Positions 1-12,300 of a stretch of DNA of 64,000 bases are shown in pieces (position 1 is the first letter of the stretch; the number at the start of each line of letters is the position of its first letter). The DNA is from Bacillus sp. Marseille-P3661 (lineage in GTDB: Bacteria > Bacillota > Bacilli > Bacillales > Bacillaceae_J). A program made the translations under genes and the position numbers. The stretch lies in assembly GCF_900240995.1 (NCBI RefSeq), contig NZ_LT965955.1, forward strand, positions 384,638-448,637, given 5' to 3'. Under the pieces are notes generated by a model. That model was not told the DNA's origin, searched no databases, and saw only the letters and a program-made list of their open reading frames with translations.

Positions 1-36
1 AACTTCCATATCTAGGTTAAACTGTAACTGAGTCAT
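1..36 (-). CDS. Start of a probable transposase (partial, runs off window)
   Basis: Reading the minus strand from 36 to 1 gives ATG and eleven further codons, MTQLQFNLDMEV, preceded by a purine-rich GGAAGAGAGG ribosome binding site. This N-terminus looks like that of IS256/Mutator-type transposases. Upstream, at about 103-129, is an A/T-rich stretch with TTTTTACACAATTATACGG that resembles the terminal inverted repeat of such elements. Only 12 residues are visible, so the family call is tentative. Confidence 0.4.
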   Translation of the reverse strand, partial: MTQLQFNLDMEV

Positions 37-137
37 CTCTATTCCTCTCTTCCTTGTTTTTCGTGGTTGTTAAACATTGTAGACAAGAAGGAATAAAATG
101 ACTCATTTTCTTTTTACACAATTATACGGACTTAATC

Positions 138-853
138 GTAAACTCTAAAAAGCAGGCAATTTTATAAGAATAACGAACTATATGTCCGGCAAAAAATCGG
201 ACGGCTGATCACAAAAATAGCAAATGTACCAAACTGTAAAGTGCCAAGTGACAGGCACTTCCCGGAATTTGTCGAATGGAACAAGCCGATTAGGTGCTGG
301 TGATCTCAAGCGAAATTATCCGGACATATAATCCCTTATTTGCTTAAAAAAGGCACATTTTACGACTTTTCCGGACATTGAAGCTCTTATTTAAGGTTAA
401 TCATCAATATTTGGGCCAATTTCTTTGAAATAAGGGATCAAATGTCCGGTAAACTCTAAAAAACAGGCAATTTTATAAGAATAACGAACTATATGTCCGC
501 TAAAAAAAGGACTGCTGATTACAAATAGCAAATGTATCAAACTGTAAAGTGCCAAGTGACAGGCACTTCCCGGAATTTGTCGAATGGAACAGGCTGATTA
601 GGTGCTTGGTGATCTCAAGCGAAATTATCCGGACATATAATCCCTTATTTGCATAAAAAAGGCCCATTTTACAACTTTTCCGGACATTGAAGCTCTTATT
701 TAAGGTTAATCATCAATATTTGGGCCGATTTCTTTGAAATAAGGGATCAAATGTCCGGTAAACTCTAAAAAACAGGCATTTTTATAAGAATAACGAACTA
801 TATGTCCGCTAAAAAATCGGACGGCTGTTCACAATTAGCAAATGTACCAAACT
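138..853. repeat. Tandem direct repeats of about 310 bp (two full copies and a partial third)
   Basis: The sequence starting GTAAACTCTAAAAA recurs at 138, 449 and 758, giving units of 311 and 309 bp and a third copy that stops near 853. The two full copies differ only at scattered bases and small indels. Each full unit carries GTGCCAAGTGACAGGCAC (241-258 and 549-566), a relative of the dispersed palindrome seen at 23180, 23373, 23449 and 25761, and several TCCGGACAT / ATGTCCGG words. No open reading frame with a ribosome binding site was found. This accounts for most of the gene-free 37-890 stretch. Confidence 0.9.
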
Positions 854-890
854 TGTATAGTACGGGGATGGATCTAAAGGAGGTGTTCAT

Positions 891-1556
891 TTGTTTTGGC
901 TGCGAAATTCAATAACAATTCCACTGGATGATACACTTCCATTGTCTACGCCTATTCGGGATACTCCGTTTACAGTTTACGATACAGAAACAACCGGCTT
1001 TCAAATGGCAACTACTGACCGATTAATCGAAATTGGAGCGGTACATATGAGAGGATATGAAGTGCTTGGACATCATACATACCAAACATACGTCAAGCCA
1101 AAGCGTGCTATTCCTCCGGAAATAACTGAACTAACAGGCATTAACGATCACAAGGTGAAAAGCGCACCTGAATCGCTCGATGCGATTGGTAACTTTCTTG
1201 ATTTTATTAAAAGCAACAACAGCGTGGCACTGGTCGGACATTATGTGGCATTTGATATGCTGGTGTTAAAACAAGAGCTCCGCCGTGCCAAACAAGTTTT
1301 AAAAAAAGCGAAAACAATTGATACATTAGATATGATTGGTTTTTTAAGTCCAACAGCAAAAGATATGCGCGATTTAGAGCAATATGCGATCGCCTTCGGA
1401 ACGCGAATTTATGAGCGCCATTCTGCTTTAGGCGATGCACTAACGACAGCATTTTTGTATAGTGAGCTGCTGCAGCAGTTCATCGATCGCGGTTATAAAA
1501 CATGGGGAGAATTAATTCAATATAGTGGTGCTGAAACGAGGATGCTTTCGTTTTAG
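891..1556 (+). CDS. DnaQ/PolC-like 3'-5' exonuclease (DEDDh)
   Basis: A 221-residue exonuclease of the DnaQ (DNA polymerase III epsilon-like) superfamily. The DEDDh motifs are visible: DTETTG with D31 and E33 (Exo I), a middle block around GHYVAFD (Exo II), and HSALGDA (Exo III) carrying the catalytic His and last Asp. These residues bind two metal ions and hydrolyse DNA or RNA 3' ends. There is no polymerase or PHP domain, so it is a stand-alone repair or RNA-processing enzyme rather than PolC. The start is TTG at 891, seven bases after a perfect AAAGGAGG (876-883). It is a single gene flanked by the direct repeats upstream and a gene-poor stretch downstream. Confidence 0.88.
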   Translation: MFWLRNSITIPLDDTLPLSTPIRDTPFTVYDTETTGFQMATTDRLIEIGAVHMRGYEVLGHHTYQTYVKPKRAIPPEITELTGINDHKVKSAPESLDAIGNFLDFIKSNNSVALVGHYVAFDMLVLKQELRRAKQVLKKAKTIDTLDMIGFLSPTAKDMRDLEQYAIAFGTRIYERHSALGDALTTAFLYSELLQQFIDRGYKTWGELIQYSGAETRMLSF

Positions 1557-1558
1557 CT

Positions 1559-1602
1559 GAAAGGGAGGAGCGGTTTACTTGTTCTTCTCTTTTTTTTATT
1601 AT
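1559..1602 (+). terminator. Possible weak terminator of the exonuclease gene
   Basis: AAAGGGAGGAG can pair with CTTCTCTTTTT (several G-U pairs) across a 13-base loop, followed by more T residues. The stem is weak. Confidence 0.3.
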
Positions 1603-1927
1603 GAGGATGAGCTAGTTGTAAATAGTGCGTGTATTTTTGTCACTAAATATGAGGAAAATTACCACACACATGGGCGTACCGCATTACCCTAAAACCGGCC
1701 TTTAAAATTCACTAAAAAGGGACGCAGGTTAGAGCTGAGGATAGATCCTTAATGGAGCAGCTCCAACCAAACCGCTTGCAAATTCTAAAATCCGCTTAGA
1801 AATCAAAAATTTGGATTATAAATGGCCTGAAATGGACTATAAATCTAGAAATTCCGCTTAGAAGCAGCATGTAAGTTAATGAAGGGCCATTATTGTATTA
1901 AAATATGTAAATCACATATCATCCCTA
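1603..1927. other. Gene-free stretch
   Basis: No coding sequence is supported between the exonuclease gene and the convergent membrane-protein gene. A short word CCGCTTAGAA occurs twice (about 1792 and 1855) in similar A/T-rich context. Nothing else was recognised. Confidence 0.5.
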
Positions 1928-2413
1928 TTACGCCCGAACTGCTGAATTTCGACTCTCCATCCTCTTTCCTCGTATAAACCTTTTGTAATAGGTCACCAGA
2001 ATAAAAAATAATATCGGATTAAGTATAACCGAGTGCCAAATAGTCCACCATCCATAATGAAAATAGCCCCATGGTTCAGGTAGCAATGCTATTGTTTCGT
2101 AAATTAAAATGATAATGACCCAAATCGCAATATAGCCTGCTTGTTTCCAGTAAGAGCTTTTAAACGGATACCAGTTGATAAACATCATATTTACCGGAGG
2201 TAGCAAAACAGTATGTGCTAGTAGACCACCCCAATCAATATCCTTTGTAAAATACCAATATCCCGTGTACTTAATATCAACAAAGATGTCAAAAAGATTT
2301 TGAAAAGCAAGTGTAAATGCCCAAATATGCGCAATTTGAGTCCTCGATAGAGTGGTATTTGTTTTAAAAGCTAATAGATTAAAAATTAAAATAGCAGTTA
2401 ATAAACCGATCAT
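1928..2413 (-). CDS. CBO0543-type integral membrane protein
   Basis: A small polytopic membrane protein of about 161 residues with four or five hydrophobic segments and conserved aromatic/acidic blocks such as DIKYTGYWYF and PEPWGYFHYGWW. This pattern fits the CBO0543 family found in Bacillus and relatives, whose function is unknown. I place the start at the ATG at 2413, directly after GGGAGAGAG, because family members begin with the first membrane helix. A TTG at 2479 in the same frame would add 22 residues but has a poorly spaced ribosome binding site. The protein ends in a basic tail (KRFIRGKR). It stands alone, convergent with the exonuclease gene. Confidence 0.75.
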   Translation of the reverse strand: MIGLLTAILIFNLLAFKTNTTLSRTQIAHIWAFTLAFQNLFDIFVDIKYTGYWYFTKDIDWGGLLAHTVLLPPVNMMFINWYPFKSSYWKQAGYIAIWVIIILIYETIALLPEPWGYFHYGWWTIWHSVILNPILFFILVTYYKRFIRGKRMESRNSAVRA

Positions 2414-3356
2414 ATCTCTCTCCCATAAAATTCCATATAATATGTCTACAGTTTTACCAATCTTCAAAAAATTAAACAACTAAAAATAATACCTCTTACA
2501 TATCACGGTATTGTTCTATCGTTACCTATGTCCCCAAAATAGTAATTAATAGCTTTTGATTAGCGCTAGAAAATACAAATTAATATAGAAAATGACACGA
2601 TCCCATTATAATCTTCGAAAAAATTTCCGTTCTGGGATATGTGTCGAATAAATATAGTATTCAACTATATGGGTGTTGTATATAATAGTTTTTAGGGCAA
2701 TAGAACTATAATTTATTTGGAAAAATGATAGGTTGTTAATTTTTGAGTGTCAATTGCACTAGATTTGATTAGTGCAAAAGGGATGCAGTGTTTAAAAGTA
2801 TGGAAGATAGGAGTTGGTACCATGGGAATCTAAAGTGAGTAAAAAAAGTATTCTTTTAAAAAAATCGTTAAACCTCAAAACTAGATTTTATTGAAATGTT
2901 TACAACTACTACCTCCGCAAAAAAAGGTAAAAACAAAATGAATGGCTATAAAACTCCACATTATCTCTCCTTACTAGCATTAGTATTAATAGAGTTGAGC
3001 TTTACACTTAACTTGATATTGCCTGAACGAGCCTTTCTAGGCATGTATTCAGGATTCAGTGGGTTTTCATACATAATGGTGAAATAGCAGCTTTTTTTAG
3101 ATAATAAAAATTTATTTGCAATAGAATAATACTAAAACTATTAGATATGTAGACTCAGTTTCATAGGGATAAAAGGATAGATAATAAAGAAAAGGGTTTG
3201 AAGTAATGAGGGATATAGAATTAGTGCATTTATTTTATTGAGTCATTTCAAAATTTGAAAAGTGAGTTTTTCTAAAATATTCATGACTAAAAGTCACTAC
3301 GCAATAAGTAATCAGTAAATTAAAATTATTTAAAAAAGTAAATAAGGGGGAAAAAA
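2414..3356. other. Long intergenic region ahead of the giant SLH gene
   Basis: About 940 bases, A/T-rich. An 8-bp inverted repeat TTGCACTA / TAGTGCAA lies at 2754-2777. A reading frame at 2896-3087 has no usable ribosome binding site and is not called. The region presumably contains the divergent promoters for the flanking genes and a leader for the giant gene, but no -35/-10 pair with good spacing stood out. Confidence 0.5.
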
Positions 3357-6300
3357 ATGACTGGTAGGCCTTATAAAAAATTAATACGGAAGAAACGGCG
3401 ACTCATCAATATGCTGCTTGTAAGTTTGTTGTTTATCAACTTTCTTCAACCCTTATCAAGTGTTCAAGCGGCACGTACAACTATTGATATTAATGATCTA
3501 AGTTCATGGAATAATGTGAGTGTATTTTATCCTGACTCAACTAGCGATGCTGGGGGTGGGGGATATGAACTCACAAAATTTTATGTGGCGAACGATGCTA
3601 ATGCAATCTATTTTAGATGGGATGTTCAGCTTGACAACAAAACTGCTGAATTAGCTTCAACCAATCTAGGGGCTGCGTTATCAACCAGCGAGAGTGGGGC
3701 AACAGCCAATGCGATGGTATGGCTGTTATTTGATTCTAAAAGTACACTTAGTTCTTCAGTTGTAAACCTAACTGGGTCAGGTAGTGTTTCCATAGATCAA
3801 TCAGATATAACTCGGTTTGGTGAAGGAACTAAAGAGTCACTAGTAAGTGTAGTTGCAAGGGTTGACTTTTCTTTATTTCAAGATTTAGGATTTGGGGCTA
3901 ATTTCAATGCGGACGCAACATTTCCGTTATGGGCCCAAACAAATGCCAGTCAACAACCGACAGCCAGAGATAAAGATAGAATTCCTGATTCAGGCTATTT
4001 TAAGTATGATGCCCTAAATGGTACCGCAGACCTGATAGGTTCGGGCGCAACAGCACCAAGTCCGCCGACTGCAACAGCAGGGTCTGGTACAGTGATTGTA
4101 AGTGGGCAACCGAATGCGATTATAAAGTTATATGATTCAGATGGGACTATCGTTCAAACAGGAACGGCAGATGGAAATGGCAATTATACATTTATAGACG
4201 TTGCGGACGGGACTTATACAGTAACGCAAACAGTTAATATGGTAGAAAGTGCAAAATCTAGTCCAGTAACGGTCGTGTCAGGTGATTTAGATGCACCTAT
4301 CATAACGCTAAACGGTGATAGCTCAATAAGGATTATCGAGGGAGCGACCTATAACGATGCAGGCGCTACAGCTCAAGACGAAACAGATGGTGATATTAGC
4401 GGTAATATTGATGTAACCGGGTTACCAGCTGATACAAATACTATAGGTACTTATACTATTCGGTACAATGTGAGTGACTCAGCAGGAAATGCAGCGCAAG
4501 AAGTAACTCGGACCTTAACAATAGCACCTAAAGCTCCTAATGCTACGAGTGGTGCAGGCACTGTAATTGCAAGTGGAGCGAATCCTAATGCAACGTTAAA
4601 ATTATACAATGCAGATGGAAATGCAGTTCAAACAGGAACTGCGGATAGCGATGGAACGTTTACATTTACAGGTGTAGCGGGCGGGAACTATACGGTCAAG
4701 CAAACTGTTATTGATATCGAAAGTGATGCATCTAATACGGTTACAGTAGAAACTGCAGATTCAGATGCACCTATTATTACTTTAAATGGTAATAGCTCGG
4801 TAAGGATTATAGCAGGGGCAGCATATACAGATGCAGGAGCAACTGCATCAGATATAAAGGATGGTGACCTTACTAATAAAATCAAAGTTACAGGGTTACC
4901 AGCAGACACTTCTGTACCTGGAACATATACAATTCGCTACAATGTGAGTGATTCAGCGGGCAATGCAGCACCAGAAGTAACACGGACGTTTACGATAGCA
5001 CCAGCTGCTCCGACTGGAACCGGAAGTTCAGGGACAGTGAATGTAACTGGGGCAACTGCAGATGCCATAGTAACTTTATACGATTCAGATGGAGAAGTCG
5101 TAAAAACAGGCACGGCAAATGGAGATGGAACGACAACATTTACCGGAGTTGCGGACGGTACTTATACGGTCAAGCAAACTGTTAATGGTATTGAAAGTGA
5201 TGCATCTAATACGATTACAGTAGATACCACTGATACAGATGCACCAGTCATTACTTTAAATGGTAATAGCTCGATAAGGATTGTAGCGGGAGCAGCATAT
5301 ATAGATGCAGGAGCAACAGCATCAGATATAAAGGATGGTGACCTTACTAATAAAATCAAAGTTACAGGGCTACCAGTAGATACTTCTGTTCCGGGAACTT
5401 ATACAATCCGTTACAATGTCAGCGATACAACAGGCAATGCAGCACCAGAAGTAACCCGTACGTTGACCATAGCACCAGCTGCGCCGACTGGAACCGGAAG
5501 TTCCGGAACGGTGAATGTAACTGGGGCAATGCCAAATGCTCCGGTGAAACTTTACAATGCAGATGGTGAGGTTGAACAAACAGGAACAGCTGATGGCAAT
5601 GGAACGTTTACATTTACAGACGTAGCGGACGGAACTTATACGGTGAAACAAACTGTTAATGGGGTAGAAAGTGATGAATCTAATACGATAACGGTTGTAA
5701 CAGCAGATGTAGACGCACCAGTTATCACGTTAAAAGGTGATAACTCAATAAGGATAATAGCAGGTGCGAAATATTCTGATGCAGGAGCTACCGCATTAGA
5801 CGAAAAAGATGGAGATTTAACTAATAAAATTACCGTTACAGGAGAACCAACTAACACAACAGCACCAGGGACCTACACAATCCGTTATAATGTAAGCGAT
5901 ACAGCAGGAAATCCAGCGCAAGAAGTAACCCGTACGTTGATAATAGCACCAGCAGCACCAACTGGAACCGGAAGTTCAGGTAAAGTGGATGTAACTGGTG
6001 CAACACCAAATGAAACGGTAACGTTGTACGATGCAAATGGTAATGTCGTAACGACAGGAACAGCGGATGACAACGGAAGAATAACATTTACAGACCTTAC
6101 AAGTGGTAATTATACGGTTAAGCAAACTGTAAATGGTGTTGATAGTGATGAATCAAGCCAGATAAATGTAGATTCAACAAAACCGGTGATTACGCTAGTT
6201 GGTGATCCAGCCGTAAGAATCATAGCAGGAACTACTTATACTGATGCAGGGGCAACTGCAACAGACGAAACGGATGGCGACTTAACAAATAATATTACCG

Positions 6301-9300
6301 TTTCAGGATTACCTGATAACATTAATACACCAGGCACTTACACAATTCGTTACAACGTCAGCGATGAAGGTGGTAATACTGCGCAGGAAGTAACCCGTAC
6401 GTTGACCATAGCGCCACCTGCACCGAGCGGAACAGGAAGTTCAGGAACCGTGAATGTAACTGGTGCAATGCCAAATGAGACGGTAACGTTATATGATGCA
6501 GAGAATAATATCGTAAAAACAGGACTAGCAAATGATGATGGGACGATAACATTTACCGGAGTATCAGATGGGACTTATACAGTAAAGCAAACTGTTAATA
6601 GCATTGAGAGTGATGGGAATCAGGTAAATGTAGTAACAATAGACTCATATTCGCCAGTGATCACGCTAGTTGGTGATTCATCCGTCCGAATCATTGTAGG
6701 GGCAATTTATACGGATGCAGGAGCAACTGCGACGGACGAAAAAGATGGTGACTTAACTAATAAAATTAACGTCGCAGGGGTACCAACGGATACAACGGCA
6801 CCAGGGACATACACAATTCGTTACAACGTCAGCGATGCAGCCGGGAATACGGCGCAAGAAGTAACCCGTACGCTAACAATAGCGCCAGCCGCACCAAGCG
6901 GAATGGGAAGCTCAGGTAAAGTAGATGTAACGGGGGCGATGCCAGATGCAACAGTAACACTATACGATGCAAATGTTAATGAGGTAACAACAGGACTAGC
7001 AGATGGTGAAGGAAGGATAACATTTACAGACCTTTCAAGTGGAAATTATACGGTTAAGCAAACTGTAAATGGCATTGATAGCGATAAATCTGGCCAGATA
7101 TATGTAGATTCAACAAAACCGGTGATCACGCTGGTTGGTGATACTGCAGTCCGAATCATTGCGGGAGCTACTTATACTGATGCAGGAGCTAACGCGACAG
7201 ATGAAACGGATGGAGACTTAACAAATAATATTAACGTAACAGGATTACCTGATAACATTAATACACCAGGCACTTATACAATTCATTACAACGTTAGCGA
7301 TATGGCTGGGAATCAAGCTCAGGAAGTAACGCGTAAGCTAACAATAGCGCCAGCCGCACCAACCGGAACTGGAAGTTCAGGTAAAGTGGATGTCACGGGT
7401 GCAACACCAAATGAAATGGTAACGTTGTACGATGTAAATGGTGATGAGGTAACAACAGGAACAGCGGATGACAACGGAAGGATAACATTTACAGACCTTA
7501 CAAGTGGTACCTATACGGTTAAGCAAACTGTAAATGGTATTGATAGTGATACTTCAAACCCAATACAAGTAGATTCAACAGTACCAGTGATTACGCTGGT
7601 TGGTGATCCAGCTGTCCGAATCATTGCGGGAGCAACTTACACTGATGCAGGAGCTAACGCGACAGATGAAACGGATGGAGACTTAACAAATAATATTAAC
7701 GTAACAGGAATACCAGAAAACATTAATACACCAGGCACTTACACAATTCGTTACAACGTCACCGATACAGCGGGCAACGCAGCGCAAGAAGTAACGCGAA
7801 CGTTAACTATAGCGCCAGCTGCACCAATCGGAACTGGAAGTTCAGGTAAAGTGGATGTAACGGGTGCAACACCAAATGAAACGGTAACGTTGTACGATGC
7901 AAATGGTGATGAGGTAACAACAGGAACAGCTGACAACGACGGAACGATAACATTTACAGATCTTACAAGCGGAAACTATACTGTTAAGCAAACTGTAAAT
8001 GGTGTTGAAAGTGATGCATCGAGCCAAATATATGTAGATTCAACAAAACCGGTGATCACGCTAGTTGGTGATCCAGCTGTCCGAATCATAGCGGGAGCAA
8101 CTTACACTGATGCAGGAGCTAACGCGACAGATGAAACGGATGGAGACTTAACAAATAATATTAACGTAACAGGATTACCTGATAACATTAATACACCAGG
8201 CACTTACACAATTCATTACAACGTTAGCGATATGGCTGGGAATCAAGCTCAGGAAGTAACGCGTACGCTAACCATAGCCCCAGCTGCACCAATCGGAACT
8301 GGAAGTTCAGGAAAAGTTGATGTAACGGGAGCCATGCCAGATGCAACAGTAACGTTGTACGATGCAAGTGGTAATGAGGTAACAACAGGAACAGCAGATG
8401 GTGAAGGAAGTATAACATTTACAGATCTTACAAGTGGAAATTATACGGTTAAGCAAACTGTAAATGGAGTGGATAGTGATGAATCCAACCAGATATATGT
8501 AGATTCAACAAAACCAGTGATCACGCTAGTTGGTGATCCAGCTGTTCGAATCATAGCAGGAGCAACTTACACTGATGCAGGTGCTAACGCGATAGATGAA
8601 ACGGATGGAGACTTAACAAATAAAATTACTATCACAGGAGTGCCAGATACCACAACAGCACCAGGGATTTACACAATTGGTTACAATGTCAGTGATACAG
8701 CAGGCAATGCAGCGCAAGAAGTAACCCGTACGCTGACAATAGCGCCAGCGACACCTACCGGAATAGGAAGTTCAGGGGAAGTGAATGTCACTGGAGCAAT
8801 GCCAAATGCGACTGTAACACTATACGATACCAATGGTGATGTTGTAACAACAGGAACTGCAAATGGCGAAGGCCATCTAACATTTACAGATCTTACAAGT
8901 GGTAATTATACAGTTAAGCAAACTGTAAATGGAGTGGATAGTGATGAATCCAACCAGATAAATGTAGATTCAACAAAACCGGTGATCACGCTAGTTGGTG
9001 ATCCAGCTGTCCGAATCATTGCGGGAGCAACTTACACTGATGCAGGAGCTAACGCGACAGATGAAACGGATGGAGACTTAACAAATAATATTAACGTAAC
9101 AGGAATACCAGAAAACATTAATACACCAGGCACTTACACAATTCGTTACAACGTCACCGATACAGCGGGCAACGCAGCGCAAGAAGTAACGCGAACGTTA
9201 ACTATAGCGCCAGCTGCACCAATCGGAACTGGAAGTTCAGGTAAAGTGGATGTAACGGGTGCAACACCAAATGAAACGGTAACGTTGTACGATGCAAATG

Positions 9301-12300
9301 GTGATGAGGTAACAACAGGAACAGCTGACAACGACGGAACGATAACATTTACAGATCTTACAAGCGGAAACTATACTGTTAAGCAAACTGTAAATGGTGT
9401 TGAAAGTGATGCATCGAGCCAGATATATGTAGATTCAACAAAACCGGTGATCACGCTAGTTGGTGATCCAGCTGTCCGAATCATTGCGGGAGCAACTTAC
9501 ACTGATGCAGGAGCTAACGCGACAGATGAAACGGATGGAGACTTAACAAATAATATTAACGTAACAGGATTACCTGATAACATTAATACACCAGGCACTT
9601 ACACAATTCATTACAACGTTAGCGATATGGCTGGGAATCAAGCTCAGGAAGTAACGCGTACGCTAACCATAGCCCCAGCTGCACCAATCGGAACTGGAAG
9701 TTCAGGAAAAGTTGATGTAACGGGAGCCATGCCAGATGCAACAGTAACGTTGTACGATGCAAATGGTAATGAGGTAACAACAGGAACAGCAGATGGTGAA
9801 GGAAGTATAACATTTACAGATCTTACAAGTGGAAATTATACTGTTAAGCAAACTGTAAATGGAGTGGATAGTGATGAATCCAACCAGATATATGTAGATT
9901 CAACAAAACCGGTGATCACGCTAGTTGGTGATCCAGCTGTCCGAATCATTGCGGGAGCAACTTACACTGATGCAGGAGCTAACGCGACAGATGAAACGGA
10001 TGGAGACTTAACAAATAATATTAACGTAACAGGAATACCAGAAAACATTAATACACCAGGCACATACACAATTCTTTACAACGTCAGCGATGCAGCCGGC
10101 AATGCTGCGCAGGAAGTAACGCGGACGTTAACAATAGCGCCAGCAGCACCAACCGGAACTGGAAGTTCAGGTAAAGTGGATGTAACGGGTGCAACGCCAA
10201 ACGCAACGGTAACACTATACGATGCAAATGGTAATGAGGTAACAACAGGAACAGCAGATGGTGAAGGAAATATAACATTTACAGATCTTACAAGTGGAAA
10301 TTATACTGTTAAGCAAACTGTAAATGGAGTGGATAGTGATGAATCCAACCAGATATATGTAGATTCAACAAAACCGGTGATCACGCTGGTTGGTGATCCT
10401 GCAGTCCGAATCATTGCGGGAGCTACTTATACTGATGCAGGAGCAACTGCAATAGACGAAAAAGATGGAGATCTAACAAATAAACTTAGCGTAAATGGAA
10501 TACCAGCAGATACAGCAACACCAGGCATTTACACAATTCGCTACAACGTTAGCGATACAGCTGGAAACCAAGCGCAAGAAGTAACCCGAACGTTAACAAT
10601 TGCACCAACGACTCCAACCGGAACAGGCAGCTCAGGTAAAGTGGAAGTAACAGGTGCAACGCCAAACGCAACGGTAACGTTATATGATGAGGATGGCAAT
10701 GCCGTTAAAACGGGAACAGCAGATAACGATGGAACGATAACTTTTACAGATCTTCCAGAAGGTACCTATACAGTTAAGCAAACTGTTAACGGTGTCGAAG
10801 GTGACGCCACTGGCCCAATCTTTGTAGATACTACAGGCCCAGTGATCACACTAGTTGGTGATCCAGCCGTGCGAATTATAGCTGGAGCTACTTACACCGA
10901 TGCCGGAGCATCTGCAACAGACGAAACCGATGGCGACATAAGCAACAATATCGTCATCGCAGGAATACCAGCAGACACAACAACACCAGGCACTTACACA
11001 ATTCGCTTCAATGTTAGCGATGCAGCTGGAAATCAAGCGCAGGAGGTAACCCGTACGTTGACCATAGCGCCAGCAGCACCAACTGGAACAGGAAGTTCTG
11101 GCAAAGTAGATGTAACGGGTGCAACACCAAACGCAACGGTAACGTTGTACGATGCAAATGGTAATGAGGTAACAACAGGAACAGCTGACAACGACGGAAC
11201 GATAACATTTACAGACCTTACAACTGGTAATTATACAGTTAAGCAAACTGTAAATGATGTTGAGAGTGATGCATCGAGCCAGATATATGTGGATTCAACT
11301 AAACCAGTGATCGCGCTAGTTGGTGACCCGGCCGTACGAATCGTAGCAGGAGCAACTTACACGGATTCAGGAGCTAACGCAACAGACGAAACCGATGGCG
11401 ACATAAGCAACAATATCGTCATCACAGGAATACCAGCAGATACAGCAACACCAGGCATTTACACAATTCGCTACAACGTTAGCGATACAGCTGGAAACCA
11501 AGCGCAAGAAGTAACCCGAACGTTAACAATTGCACCAACGACTCCAACCGGAACAGGCAGCTCAGGTAAAGTGGAAGTAACAGGTGCAACGCCAAACGCA
11601 ACGGTAACGTTATATGATGAGGATGGCAATGCCGTTAAAACGGGAACAGCAGATAACGATGGAACGATAACTTTTACAGATCTTCCAGAAGGTACCTATA
11701 CAGTTAAGCAAACTGTTAACGGTGTCGAAGGTGACGCCACTGGCCCAATCTTTGTAGATACTACAGGCCCAGTGATCACACTAGTTGGTGATCCAGCCGT
11801 GCGAATTATAGCTGGAGCTACTTACACCGATGCCGGAGCATCTGCAACAGACGAAACCGATGGCGACATAAGCAACAATATCGTCATCGCAGGAATACCA
11901 GCAGACACAACAACACCAGGCACTTACACAATTCGCTTCAATGTTAGCGATGCAGCTGGAAATCAAGCGCAGGAGGTAACCCGTACGTTGACCATAGCGC
12001 CAGCAGCACCAACTGGAACAGGAAGTTCTGGCAAAGTAGATGTAACGGGTGCAACACCAAACGCAACGGTAACGTTGTACGATGCAAATGGTAATGAGGT
12101 AACAACAGGAACAGCTGACAACGACGGAACGATAACATTTACAGACCTTACAACTGGTAATTATACAGTTAAGCAAACTGTAAATGATGTTGAGAGTGAT
12201 GCATCGAGCCAGATATATGTGGATTCAACTAAACCAGTGATCGCGCTAGTTGGTGACCCGGCCGTACGAATCGTAGCAGGAGCAACTTACACGGATTCAG

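Noticed and set aside
2896-3087. 63-codon frame with a hydrophobic segment upstream of the giant gene
   Set aside because: No ribosome binding site before the ATG at 2896, only a weak AAAAAGGT before an internal ATG, and no recognised relative; probably chance in A/T-rich DNA.
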